From Lotus japonicus (Eukaryota; Streptophyta; Magnoliopsida; Fabales; Fabaceae): a stretch of 64,000 nucleotides of DNA. The DNA lies in NCBI RefSeq assembly GCF_012489685.1, contig NC_080043.1:38517127-38581126 (forward strand). The letters run 5' to 3'. The notes under the pieces are model-generated. The model saw only the letters and a program-made list of their open reading frames with translations, was not told the origin of the DNA and did no database searches. Positions within the stretch are counted from its first letter, which is position 1. Every line of letters begins with the position of its first letter. The position numbers and the translations under genes are program-made. This document shows, piece by piece, positions 45,275 through 57,227 of this stretch.

Positions 45275-48068
45275 ATGGTGAAATCTAACAGAGGTGAAAC
45301 TGCCGATGGAACCAAATTTCCTGTCATGGTAGTAGGTCAAGTTACTGGTCAATCGGGCACTGAAACTCAAAGAACTCAACCTCAAGCTCAAGCTCAAGCT
45401 CAAGGGCAAATGATCCCTCTCGCACAAAGGGGTTGTTCCGTTACTTGTGTCTACCCTCCTAGTGAACTCCAGGTTCTTGCTGAGTGGAGATTCGACCTGG
45501 ACAACATTGCTGCAAATGGGTATGATCTTCGTCCTGAAGTTCGTGTTCAAGGCTGAGAAGAATACTTCAACAGGCTTCGAGGTCCAGTCTATGTCAAGTT
45601 GGTAAAGGAATTCTGGAAACATGCTGACTGTGACGACACTCAAGTGGTTTCTTACATTGCTGGCAGAAGAATCATCATCACAGAGAAGTCGATTGTTGAT
45701 CTTCTGGGTGAACAGACTGGCACAGGTGAAACCCAGGACAAAGGAAGAAACCAACAAGGCTCTCTACACAAACTATAAGCCTGGCAAGAGTGACTACAAG
45801 GTAGTGGAACTTCATCCAAAGCTGAGGATCTGGCACAAGATTCTGCTTCACAGCATAAATCAGAGACCAAAGGGAAGCTCTCCAGACTACATAAATTTTT
45901 GCCAGAAAGTGATGCTGTTCTTCATTCAGGATCACCAGAAGATCTGCCTTCCCTTCTTCCTGTTCTCTTACCTCAAATAATGCATCAAGAAGTCAAGAAC
46001 AACTGCTTCTTTTAAGTCTGCCATCAAGTACATCCCTTTTGGAAGACTGCTCTCAGACCTCTTCATTGAGAGCAAATTGATAGAAGATCTGATTACAGCA
46101 GGATGCACAGAGGATCTGTCGACCGTTGCTAGTGATGTCTTCACCTCCACATCTTGGAAGAAGATGGGATTGATCAAGACAAAGGTTGCACCTGTTCATG
46201 AAGATACCTCTGATGAAGTCAGACAAAGAAGAGTCCCTCTGATTGATTACCCTCTATGGTCCCAAGCAGATGATCCAACTGCCATCTTGTGCTACATTGA
46301 TGATTTGAGGCGACAAGGGTATGAGATAGATGTGGACGAGTTCTTCAGAACCCTGCTACCAGCTCCAGAGTTTGATTCTCCTCCCAAGAAGAAGACTAAG
46401 AGAAAAATCATCTTGGAGGAATCCTCTGAAGAGTCTGATCCTTCTGATGGTGTTGATCAGAAGAAGAAGAAGAAGGATGGCAAGCCTAAGAGGAAGCATG
46501 AGGAACCCACCAAGCCAGATGCTCCATCTGATGGTGATGATGGTGATGCTCCTCCACCAAAGAAGAAAAAGAAGCAAGTGAGGATTGTGGAGAAGCCAAC
46601 TCGTGTGGAACCAGCTGCTGAAGTAATCAGAATTGAGGCTCCTGCCAGAGTTACTCGGTCTGCAGTGCGATCATCAAGTAAGTCTGCTATTATAGATACT
46701 GATGATGATTTAAATTCACTTGATGCACTCCCAATTTCTGCACTCCTTAACCGCACTACCACCCCACTCGCTCCTATTCCAGAGTCCCAACCAGCTGAAC
46801 AAACCACTTCTCCACCCACTTCACCTAGGTCTTCATTTTTCCAACCTTCCCAACAAGAAGCACCTCTTTGGAACATGCTTCAGACTCCAAGACCCTCTGA
46901 ACCTACCTCACCCATAACCATCCAATACAACCCACAAACCTCTGAACCCATTATCCTAGAACAATCTGAACCTAAACCCAGAACTTCTGATCACTCTGTC
47001 CCCAGAGCATCAGAACGTCCTGTTCGCAAAACAACTGATACAGATTCCACAACTCCCTGTCCCTCTGTATCTTTTCCCACAAATGTTGCTGACTCCTCAC
47101 CCTCCAATAACTCTGAATCTCTTCGCAAATTTGACCAAATAAGGAAAGAAAAAGAGTCTGTCATTCCTGAGTACTACCACACTGTACCTAGCCCAAGGAG
47201 ATACCCTGGACCTAGACCAGAACGTCTAGTTGACCCATATCATCCTATACCAGTTGTCCCTCTGAATGCAGCAGACCCTTCAGCTCAACCCATTCAACCA
47301 GAACCAGAAAACTCAGTATCTAACCATTCCTCGGTTAGATCTCCAAACCCTGAGGTTGAAACCTCTGAGCCAAACCTTGAGATCCACACTTCAATTGTCC
47401 AAACCTTAGATGTTGGTTCTCCTCAAGATGCTTCTGAGGCCAATAGCAGTAACCACCCCACTTCTCCTGAAACCAATCTCTCCATCGTTCCCTATACTTA
47501 TCTCAAGCCAAACTCCCTTCTTGAGTGCATCATTGTGTTTAATCATGAAGCATCACTGATGATTAGCAATGTGCAAGATCACACTGACCTTAGTGAGAAT
47601 TCTGACTCTGTTGCTGAAGAATGGAATCATCTGAGTGATTGGATAATTGCTCAAGTTCCTATTATGATGAGTCATCTCACCGCGGAAAGGGATCAGAGGA
47701 TTGAGGCTGCTAGGCAACGTTTCAACAGAAGAGTGGCTCTGCATGAACAACAGCTAAGAGTTGAGTTACTTGAAGCTGTTGAGGAAGCAAGAAGGAAGAA
47801 AGAACAAGCAGACGAAGCTGCACGCCTAGAAGCTGAACAAAAGCTAGAAGCTTTGAAAGAAGCTGAAAGGCTACAGGCTGAAGCTGAAGCTCTCAGATGT
47901 CAAGCTCTTGCACCAGTGCCTTTCATAAGTGCTGCCTCACAATCCACTCAAGCTCCTCACTCTGCTCAGAATGTTCCATCTACTTCAACTCAGCCAAGTT
48001 CTTCCAGACTTGACATTTTGGAACAACGTCTCAACACTCACGAGACTCTTCTGATTGACATGAATTAA
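45275..48068 (+). pseudogene. E4 envelope-like (third) ORF, broken near its start
   Basis: Starts MVKSNRGETADG. Breaks: TGA at 45554-45556 where E2 has TGG, a deletion with frame change near 45717, and TAA at 45978-45980. From 46077 the frame is open for 663 codons to TAA at 48066-48068. Visible parts are the end of the envelope-like domain, Lys-rich tracts (PPKKKTKRK, PKKKKKQVR), a Pro/Ser/Thr-rich middle, and a C-terminal coiled coil rich in Glu/Ala/Arg (about 47680-47900) followed by a Ser/Gln tail. No clear membrane helix. This copy shows the C-terminal half that is lost from E2 and E3. Confidence 0.85.
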
Positions 48069-48264
48069 GCACTTCAAGAGCTTCTGCGTCGCACTACAAA
48101 GCCCTAGTTTTAGGACTTCTCTCGTTTTTCTTCTTTTATTTATATCTTTTAGTTCTCACTTTTATAACTTTATGATATTTGCTTCTACGTGTTATATTTA
48201 CTTATTTTCTTAAGTGCTTGTTTCTTTTCTGCATTAATCATAACACATGTTTGAAAAACCCTTC

Positions 48265-48270
48265 TTTATT
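48265..48270 (-). terminator. Candidate poly(A) signal of the antisense ORF
   Basis: AATAAA on the minus strand, 17 bases beyond the antisense stop codon. This is a consensus signal in a plausible place, but a single hexamer can occur by chance in AT-rich DNA. Confidence 0.45.
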
Positions 48271-48287
48271 CATATATATCCTTAACC

Positions 48288-48680
48288 CTAGAATGGAGGA
48301 TCCTTCCTCATTCTTCTACATTCTTGGCGCTGCTCCACTCTTTCCCTCTCCAGACGATCCAGTGTATATTCTATGTTGCAGAGCTTGATGCTCAGCTCAT
48401 TCTTCTCCAGACTATCCTCCATCGTCTCGAGTCCTTTCTCCACTGCTTCCTTCTCTTCCAGCAGATTCAGCTCAAGCTGGCACAGCTCATGAATCTCCTC
48501 CACGAAGCAGAGGAATTCCTTCAGATCTTTCTCCAACTCTGGACCAAGATCCTCTTCTAGCAGTCTCTTCGTCAGCTCATATATGGTTCTTGAACCATCA
48601 GGGTGCCTAATATTAAGGAACATATCTTCCTCGAAGGCTTTCCTTCTGAGCTCTTCTAATGCAATCATGTATGATGCCAT
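48288..48680 (-). CDS. Antisense ORF in the E4 3' region (130 aa, coiled-coil-like)
   Basis: Complete 130-codon ORF on the strand opposite to gag, pol and the envelope-like ORF, between the latter and the 3' LTR. It starts MASYMIALEELRRKAF in good context (AAAATGGC) and ends in TAG at 48290-48288. Composition is rich in Glu, Leu, Arg and Lys with heptad-like runs (residues about 45-120), so a soluble helical or coiled-coil protein is likely; no signal peptide, membrane helix or catalytic motif is seen. It is open although every sense ORF of E4 is broken. A TATA box lies 53 bp upstream of the ATG and AATAAA 17 bp after the stop. Function unknown; antisense ORFs occur in some other plant retroelements (for example gene 23 of Grande). 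Confidence 0.6.
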   Translation of the reverse strand: MASYMIALEELRRKAFEEDMFLNIRHPDGSRTIYELTKRLLEEDLGPELEKDLKEFLCFVEEIHELCQLELNLLEEKEAVEKGLETMEDSLEKNELSIKLCNIEYTLDRLERERVEQRQECRRMRKDPPF

Positions 48681-48732
48681 TTTCTTATATTTGGAATTGA
48701 TCGTGTTGTGAAGCTTACTTTGTTCCTAATCG

Positions 48733-48743
48733 CTTTATATAAG
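48733..48743 (-). promoter_or_regulatory. TATA box for the antisense ORF
   Basis: CTTATATAAAG on the minus strand, ending 52 bases before the antisense ATG. A start site about 30 bases downstream would give a 5' UTR of roughly 25 bases. Confidence 0.5.
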
Positions 48744-49443
48744 CTTCATCTTCTCTCCGGACGTTATTGCTCCTACAGTTTCTCGAGGATAAGTCCTTGG
48801 TAACTGAAGCTTCTCTTTACTCCCGTGGCCGGTGGTAAACGTTCTACATTCGCATTAATTCCTTTCTTTTATTTCTCCATCTTTTTGAAACTTGGACCTT
48901 CTCTAAGGGGGAGTACCTTGTACTTCAAACTAAGTTTTTCACAGCTTATGCTTTTTGCTTATGACAAAAAGGGGGAGTATAACCCAGTTTTTGATGTGTA
49001 AGCTGTGTTAGTGTGATTTTTTTTTTCTTTTGGAGAATTCAAGAGTTCTACCTTTATGACCATAGATGTGTCACTGGGAAAATACAAGGAATACATTTCA
49101 CTTCTTCTGAAGTGATTTTAGTTGACTCTGATACCCTACTGTTGACTCTGAATACTTATGCGCTCCGATTATTTCAATTCATCTATGTCATAAGTTTGTC
49201 ACTCTGAACTCTTATATTATTTAGCTCAGAATCTAGATTTTACTAACGTTTTCATTAAGTCTTAGATTCAGGGGGAGCTAAGCTCAGAATCAAGCTGTGA
49301 CTTGAATTCAGAATGAGCAGAATAAACCATTCACATCAGGATAAGTCTAATTCTATTTCTCTAAGCTCTGAGTGAATTCAGTTTATTGTTTAAGAATTGT
49401 TCATCAAAATACTAGGTTTTGTCATCATCAAAAAGGGGGAGAT
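48744..49443 (+). promoter_or_regulatory. E4 3' region with repeated polypurine tracts
   Basis: GGGGGAG motifs near 48907, 48971 (AAAAAGGGGGAG, 48966-48977) and 49271, and the primer tract AAAAAGGGGGAGA at 49430-49442, one base before the LTR. The same set, in the same order and with shared flanks (TTATGACAAAAA; AGATTCAGGGGGAGCT), is in E1. Confidence 0.85.
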
Positions 49444-50654
49444 TGTAAGATCAAGTTTTGATCGAGTAGTACAACTCTATGTTTTGATGATTACAAGTTA
49501 ACATTTTAGTATGAACAATTATGGTACTCTGACGTGTTTTTCTGAGTGTGCTATTTCCAGGCTTTGACCTTAATATTACCTCACACAAATCAGAAGCACT
49601 GTGCTTAAAGAGTGACCCAAGCAACGCTTTCGCAATCTCTATGTTCAATATGAACAGTAGAAAAGCTTCAGAAGTTCTGAAGTTAATCAAGGTCTGATGC
49701 AGACTCAACTCACTTGCAGTTCTGAAGATCCAGACGTTCTGACAACCCAGACACCCTGAAGGTTCAGATGTTCTGATGGTGTAGAAGACTCTGAAGATCC
49801 AGAAGCTGAAAAGTGGAGACTCTGAAGTCCAGAAGCAAAATGGCTCTGAAGACCAAGTAATTCCCTCTGAGTTCAGAATCAGAAGGTACAACGGTCAGAG
49901 GATCCATGCTTCCCTCTGACTCTGATCAACGAGCTTCACAAGTTCCAACACGAAGCTTTCCTCTGATCAGAAGTCTACTAGGTTAAAGGTCAAGTCACTA
50001 TCCAAAGTACAAAAGCAAATGTACTATCTTGACGACCTAACCTAACATTCTCAGCCACAGCAGAAGTTGGAAATTCCAGATCTGCCCCCGAACGGTAGCA
50101 TTCCCAGGCAGCGTTCAAACCCTAATCGTTGGATTATAAATAGAGGCTGAAGATTGAAAGATTCGGTTGGAAGAATCTCACACGCGCAAGCTATATTCAA
50201 ACATTCTAAGCATTCATTCATATTTGAATTCATTGTGTTTACTACAAGCTTTTTCGAAGCAATCTCTTTGTAAACAATATTTCTTAAACAGTTGTTTAGT
50301 TTACCTTTAGAAGATCAAGGTTGATCGGATCCTAGAGAAGACTAAGAGAGTGAATCTTAGTGTGAGCTAAGTCAGTGTATTGTTAGTCACTTGTAGGTTT
50401 CAAGTGCAGTTGTAACAATTACCTGATTAGTGGATTGCCTTCATTCTAAGAAGGAAGAAATCACCTTAACGGGTGGACTGGACTAGCTTGAGTGATTCAT
50501 CAAGTGAATCAGGATAAAATCTTTGTGTGCTTTTCTATCTCTTATCTTAAGCACTTTATTTGTTCTCGAAAGATTTGCTAAAATCTTTAAGGTGAAAGTT
50601 TTATTCTGAAAACGTTATTCAAACCCCCGCTTTCTACCGTTTTTCATACCTTCA
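49444..50654 (+). repeat. E4 3' LTR (1211 bp)
   Basis: TGTAAG...CCTTCA, same length as the 5' LTR, about 30 mismatches by eye (roughly 2.5-3 percent). TATA region reads TTATAAATAG. Confidence 0.94.
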
Positions 50655-50656
50655 AG

Positions 50657-51855
50657 TCCATCCACCAAATCACCCTCGCGTGCAAGCCCATCGTTCTCAT
50701 GGACCATAGTCTACCTGACCTATGTCCTTTTAATTTAAGGTTCACTTGCAAGCGAGTTAATTTTCTTTCCCTTATATTGAGGCTCTAAGTCAAGTCACCA
50801 TAGAGTCTTTTAATCTCCTCACAAAACTAAAAATATCAACACAACATTCACAGTGCACAAAAGGAAATTACAGCTAGGTGAGCGACCCTTTTTGTACAAA
50901 TAACCAATTAAACAGTGTGAAGTCATTTAGGGATAGCCATATACATAAAATCATGCATATGATGTCACAACAGCACCACAAGGCAAGTACCAAGGCTCAT
51001 GAAATCAAGCTTAACAACATATAACTCACAGCATCTCCTAAACACATGTTCCTAAACAAAACTTCAAAACATTTTCGCAACTCAACATATTGACAGCAGA
51101 AACAACCTTCACAAAAACAGAGCCACAGAATGCATCTTTCAACCGAAAATCACGTATGATACCTTTCTGGAAATCTATTTTACGTATCTACAACTCTCTA
51201 GTTAAGCACTTGTTCATTGGAGTCCCAGAATTAGGTGATATTAGGCCTTAAAGCTTACTGTCCGGAACAGGAAAAACAGCAGGTGTAACAGTTACTAAAA
51301 ACGACCTCCAGACCATATTACTAAACCAAAAATTATGATGTTTATATTTTTGGAAATATATTTCGAAAATCTACAACTTTCATTTTAATCACTTTTTCCT
51401 TTGACGACCAGACATAGGTGAAAATGGGCTCTGAAGTCCGCTGTCCAGTACAGGAGACTGGCAGCGAAACTTCCACCTCTAGTTTAAGTTATAAACCCTT
51501 TCAGCCCAAGGCTTTAAGCTATGTTCCAGCAAAAAAAATCAAATCACATAGGTCTCATATCATAAAAGTACAGCAAGCAAACCTTCAACCTAAACCCCCA
51601 TGCAAACCCTCAAAAATCAAGATTTTTCACAACCAAACATAGCAACAAGTCCCTAACAAACTACCCAAGTCCTAGGACCAGCCCTTACCTTGATTAAGAG
51701 TAATGAAATCAGAGGTAGGGTGATGAAGAAAGAATCAAAAGCTGCTGTCCAAGACCCTCTCTTCCTCCTCCTCCTCGCGGTCTCACTCTGTCTCGCGAAC
51801 TCTCCCTCCTACGCGCAAGCTTCGAGCGGCGGTGATGGCAGCTAGGAGCGGCGGC
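50657..51855 (-). repeat. G1 5' LTR, piece 2 of 3
   Basis: Resumes the LTR left at 33522 and matches 38100-39350 of the solo LTR: for example CCCTCGCGTGCAAG, CTCATGGACCATAGTCTACC and CAACATATTGACAGCAGAA. Interrupted at GCGGC (51851-51855) by the 3.9-kb LTR. Confidence 0.85.
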
Positions 51856-54800
51856 TGTAACACCCCGATTTCGGTGGCGTCACTTTAGTAACCAAAAGTA
51901 AACTTAATGCGGAAAAACGTGAAATATTTTTTTTTTTGATAACTAAGACAAGACTGAATTAAATAAAACCCAACAATAACAATAATCAGAACTAATATAC
52001 AATATATAAACAACCCCCGCTGTAGTAGTAACCTCGTCACGAGTAAACCTCCAGTGACGGAAAGAAAAGTGTAACGCCCGAAGGCAAAAGGTACAATCCA
52101 CAAGAAAGGTCAAGTGTCCGCAACACCATCCCTCAAAACTGAGAATAAGCTGGTCCATCGGCCTGAAGCAAGACCTCCTAAGTCCAACCAACTCTCTGTG
52201 ATTCTCGTAAAGAATCACACAAAAAGCTATAGGTGGGAAACTACCCTGTCCCCAAAGAAAACAAATGATGTTCAGAGCTAAGACTCTACTCCTACATTAA
52301 TCCCATCTCGAGGAGCTCACACCAGCACTAAAACCTACATGCTAGCATGATCGTCGCCCGAATCTGAATCCAGAACGACCTAGTCTATGTACACCATCCG
52401 TCCTCCTCTCGCTACCGCGATACGCTCCACTTCCCGCATCTCAACCCTAGTTCCTCCCGAAGGATGAACCATCATGAATCAGCCCGCCAAAGACATCTGA
52501 CAAAGGGCGTTTGTTCGCCAAAGCACACACAGAAGACGCGAGGGTCAACTCCAAAGAATTATGTAAATAATAGCACCAATAAATATAAATAAGATAATAG
52601 CCACTTAGGCTTATAACTAGGGATGACATCCTAGGGTTGCATATTTCCACAAAGAATATAACGACTGTAAATCACAGTTAACATGCATCAAGTAGAACTA
52701 ACAAGTATCAAACACACTCATCAACTATGTCAGTATGCATGTTGCATGAAATGATATGCAGGTTAACCCAGTCAACCAATATGCAATCCGGAACGGATGG
52801 ACATCAACGGATCAGCCCTTCACCAGCCACGGTGGTGCCATTTCGGCCCGCGTGCCTCTTACACCACACAAAGGTAGTCAGATCATCCGTAACCCGTAGG
52901 TCTGCCATTTCGGTCTGCTACAAGAGACGTTTACAAACGCTCTTTCACGGAAATCCGGGTCTTATGACCATTTTGGAATCCGACGAGGTCCAGAGTACGT
53001 CCTGTGTTAATACCCCATTAATGTTGCATGAATGCAGGATGATTAGTCAACCAACGTCTCCGATCTCACTCGACACGTCGCCACGTGTTCTAGGTAAATT
53101 AAAGTTTCTAAAAGCTTACCCTAAGGTAAAGTCGATTCTGCGACAAAATACAATAATCATAAAATGAGTGCAACCACTCACGATGACTCTTCGGGTCATC
53201 AATACTCTCACGAAGTCTCACGCTTCAGTGAAGTTTCATGCTCTCACAAGGTCTCACGCCTCAGTGGAGTTCCATGCTTTCCACAAGGTCTCACGCCTCA
53301 GTGGAGTATCCCGCATTCACAAGGTCTCACGCCTCAGTGAAGCTTCATGCTGTTCACGAGGTCTCACGCCTCAGTGAAGGTCCATGCTTTCCACAAGGTC
53401 TCACGCCTCAGTGGAGTATCACGCATTCACAAGGTCTCACGCCTCAGTGAAGCTTCTCGGCTCATCCCTTGGATGGCTAACAAACTGCTCAACGAGCGAA
53501 GGAGTACCAACATACTCAGAACTTACCAAACTCCTCAACACTTGGATCCGACGACACTCCTCGTTTTTCCAAAACTATGACTTGACTTCCAATGCCTTCC
53601 TTCGAGGTTGTTATTATTACTTAAAGATTTTGAGGTTATTTAAGGTCTTATGAATTTTCTTTATAAAATAGATTCCATTTCGTCTTATCACAAGTCTTAT
53701 ACATTTGCAGGATCTCCAATTCCCAAGTCGCTTCCAGAGGATGTCTCGATCCACTAAACAAAATTAAGGCCCGAACCTCGTTCGTCCTATCAAACTTTCT
53801 CAAAACTCTCAAAATAAAATCGGCATGACCTGCCCGCTATTCTCACCATTCAGAATCTCAGATTCCAGTACAGAGCATATTTAAATCATCACAATCAAAA
53901 ACATGTCATATATCCATAAATCGCATCATAAACACTTAGCACTTAGCATATAAAGCATGAACCACACATCCTAGATTACCCACATAGCACATAGCATGTA
54001 AGACAATCTCAAAAACATTCAGTAGATGAACCATCTACATTGTCAGCCGAAGCCTCAGAAAACATTTTCCAATCACACACAATTCCAGTGCATAAACAGT
54101 AAACAATGTCGAAACATCGACCCTAAGCATTAACTAGAGATTCAGTGAGAAGCCCTCACCTGCAGATTCTCCAGGATTATCTTCTAACTCTTCCTCACAA
54201 GCAAAGCGTTGCTCCTCAGGAAATTCCTCAAAAGTTCCTTTAAAGCAAAGTCACAGAAATACTATCAGAATCTATCGAGAATTAAGCTATCGATACTTAC
54301 TAAGGTTACACGAAGTAATCTATACTCTAAGGTACGATAATCTAGCGCGAAAGACAAGTTTTCGGAAAAGGAAATTTTCCTCCTCCCCCTTAATAGGGCT
54401 CGGCCACTTTAGGTAATTATGGGGCTCGATTTTTCTTCGATCAAACTTGGTTCCTATGCTATCATTAGCCGTAACTAAGGGTATTCTGAACTCGGAAAAA
54501 TTATCGGATCAAAAACTGTCGCAGGGGTATTTTGGTCATGATTTTTAACTTAGGATTTTCAAAACTGAAATCCCAAAAATAAAATTTTGCAGGGACGTCA
54601 CCAACGACGTTTATGACAACTAATCCTACTAACACTAAGCTAAGGCGATAGTTTTTAGCCTAAAGGTTGAAGCTTTACCTCAAAAACTCCAAAAATGGGT
54701 ATTTTAAGTTCAAATTGATTCCGGCGGAATTCCGGCGACATAACGGAAAATCTAACCCGGCAGAAGTGATCTTGGGCACATATAGAAGAGGTTTAGAATC

Positions 54801-55776
54801 AGAAATGAAAGATTCAGGATAGTTTTGCAAGAACCCATAAACTATCCACTCAGAAAACTCTATAGAAAAGCTATGGAAAAAGCGATCAGAGGTAAGGATT
54901 AGCGACTATACCTCGAAACCTTGAAGCAGCAACTGATTAATCAACGATCAAGCAAGGATTGAACAAAATCTTCTTCTCCTCCTCTCCTCTCAAACTCGCG
55001 GCCTCCTTGGATGAAATGGGTAAGATATTTGTTTTTTCTCATTTCTTGGCTATATATAGAAAATGGTAATTCGCGGGAAAATGAAAGTTTCGCGAATCTG
55101 ATTTTTCCGGCATCATTCTCCATGAATTCTAAGATAGGTTTTGGAAAAGGAATTCCTAAGCTAAGAAGATGTCTCCTTGTATTTTTGGCAACTAATGTAA
55201 GGTCGGTGCAAAGTCGGTGTAAAACTATTTTACCCGATAAGTTGCTTTTTGCATCGAATGTCGGAATGGAAAACTTCCTTCTGAAGAAAGATTGAAATCA
55301 TCAAGAGAAATGGGTGTACGCGTGTAGAATATTCATTTGAAGCTCTGAATAGATAAAGTCTTCATTGTCGAGAAATTCTAGGGTTTTGAAATACCAGGGA
55401 TTCGGTTTCGGCAAACTTCCGATGATTGGAATCGGACGTTCGTAGATCCTAGGGTTTCGCCTCGAAACGATTGTGATATATGGAAAAAGAGAAGTTCTAA
55501 CATTTCTCTGAAGATTTTTGGAATTAACTTCCGTCGTGCCTAAAAGTGAAAATTAGCTATATACTAGGGTTTCTGACCTAGGTTTAAGCGTATAACGATC
55601 GTGCTATAACTTTTATCGACTTCGATACGATCCTTTGACTTTTCCTGAACTTTCTCCTTCATAAATTTATTTCATTTGGTAAACTCTTGTTCAGGTTTCC
55701 TTTCACGATACATCAAGCCTAATCGTAAATGGAAATCTCTTCCACTTATTCTAAGCTTAAAATCTTGGGTCTTACA
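51856..55776 (-). repeat. Solo LTR of the 3.9-kb family (3921 bp)
   Basis: Plus-strand ends TGTAACACCCCGATTTCGG...TTGGGTCTTACA with a perfect GCGGC duplication (51851-51855, 55777-55781). No primer site, gag or pol. Two relatives are at 58300 and 61273. Minus orientation is inferred by analogy with G1. A TATATATAG box near 55050 fits an LTR promoter. Length and ends suggest a gypsy-type element, not proven. ORFs inside are short and not recognised. Confidence 0.87.
53207..53455. repeat. 36-38-bp tandem repeat in the 3.9-kb LTR
   Basis: About seven copies of GTCTCACGCCTCAGTG followed by 20-22 variable bases (near 53216, 53251, 53289, 53325, 53361, 53399, 53433). The related LTR at 61273 has fewer copies (about 62766-62860). 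Confidence 0.9.
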
Positions 55777-55781
55777 GCGGC

Positions 55782-56361
55782 CTCCTCCTTGTCTCTCTCG
55801 ACTTCTCTCTCTTTTCTCTCTGTGTTCTCACGCGAAAGTTGTATGGGGTTTCTAATTTTGAATGGTGATGAAAAATAGGGTTTTCCCCCTTATTTCCCCA
55901 TGCAAAAGCAGCGGCCACACACCCTAGTGGGCTAGGGCTTGATTTTCTTCTCTTCACTTAAGCCCATGCCTAATCAACCTTGACTCATTAATCAGCTCTT
56001 AATCAGGTCTGAAAGTAATTAAAAACCTAGGCCCATTTACGTAAAAACACATGCTAAATCGGAATTAAAAGAAAAACAACTCAATTAATTCGTTGGTACT
56101 GTACAGCCAGAACCATCGTCACTATAACGCGAATATCTCGAGCTACAGAGGTCGGAATGACCTTATTCCACTTCGAGAAATTTCTTAACTTAAAGGGCTA
56201 CAACTCTCATGATGGAAGTTTTCCCAAATTAGGTCGTTAAGTCCCTCTAAAAATTCACACAAGATGACAGCTAAAATCTGTCAAAACTCAAACTTAACCA
56301 AAATCTCATTTTATTCAATCCATCATCAAAGCATTACAAAAATAAGGTCTAGGGCCTTACA
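55782..56361 (-). repeat. G1 5' LTR, piece 3 of 3 (outer end)
   Basis: Continues after the solo LTR and matches 39365-40147 of the solo G1-type LTR, ending AGGGCCTTACA. The three pieces add to about 2.7 kb, the same as the 2765-bp solo copy. The base group after it, GTTCA (56362-56366), should be the G1 target duplication. Confidence 0.85.
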
Positions 56362-57227
56362 GTTCAAATGGCTCCGATTGGTAGATGCATTAAATGCATG
56401 CTACTGTTCAAGTGTGTCCTTTTGCCGAAAAGGCGAGACTTGTCAGCTAGTAGGTGGCATTAAGCTTTGCCTACTTTTCAGAAGTGAGACAATTGAGAAA
56501 TTTGATGTAGACATGTTGTACTTTTCCTCGTTGGTCAGTGTGCTTCAAGGGAAGATAAAATATTAACGTGATCTCGTTTGAATTTCTTAGCAGCTGGTTG
56601 CATTCTGACTTTATCGTTGATGCTTTGACATATGTCTTCAACCTTTCTGAATGATGAGCTTACATTAGATGATTAGAAGTGGATGTGGCTAAGCTTGTGT
56701 CACTTTTGTGCCACACAGTCTTTCAAATTTGAATCTTTATCTTTAGGATAGATTGACGTTGGAGTCCTTTATTTATAAAGAATAAATCCGGAAATTCAAA
56801 TTAATTTAGAAGCTTAGATTTCAGCGAAGTGCTTCTATATATACAAAAATTGTTATCGATCAAAATTAGAATTTAAAACGATATGATGCGATTGAACTTA
56901 ACATACACTAAAAAGAGAAAGAAAGAGAAGAAAACAAAAATTACAGATGTGATATATTATATGATGCAATAAGAAGTAAGAGGTAAATAGAAAAATGAAA
57001 TATTTAGAACTATCTGTATCGTTAGTGGTTCACATATAAGAGTTGGATTTTTTAAAATTTTCAAAAAAGATAATTGAGTGAAAAATAGTGTTTGTGAATT
57101 GTTGATGTGATTACCATGATAAATACTTGATTCTTGGGCCCTTTTGTTCTTATCCTCAGACAACTATTCTTCTCCCACCTTCTTATATACATTGATATGA
57201 TCCAGGCTATTCATTTCCAACAAAGTA
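56362..57227 (+). promoter_or_regulatory. Upstream region of the DUF1685 gene
   Basis: AT-rich, no ORF of note. CTTATATAC at 57182-57190 is a possible TATA box 38 bp before the ATG, which would leave a very short 5' UTR, so the real start site may lie further upstream. The G1 LTR ends 866 bp before the gene. Confidence 0.4.

Larger units (their letters stand above)
33523..50654 (+). mobile_element. E4: complete but decayed Sirevirus with two nested solo LTRs
   Basis: 17.1 kb from TGTAAG to CTTCA. Subtracting two inserted LTRs leaves about 12 kb: 5' LTR, primer site, gag, pol, leader, envelope-like ORF, 3' region with an antisense ORF, polypurine tracts and 3' LTR. The two LTRs differ at roughly 30 positions by eye, so E4 is older than E1. 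The left flank is ACCGG; the right flank is only AG before the G1 sequence resumes, so the duplication seems damaged by a 3-base loss. Nonsense codons and frameshifts affect every sense ORF. Confidence 0.93.

Noticed and set aside
50655..50659. AGTCC as the right target duplication of E4
   Set aside because: It does not match the left ACCGG; comparison with the G1 LTR shows host sequence resumes at TCC (50657), so the duplication is damaged.
52727..53167. 146-codon ORF inside the 3.9-kb LTR as a gene
   Set aside because: No recognisable domain, and the related LTR at 61273 does not keep it open.
53207..53455. Regularly spaced 16-base repeats with variable 20-22-base spacers, CRISPR-like
   Set aside because: The repeats are degenerate, lie inside a plant LTR, and no cas genes exist; it is a minisatellite.
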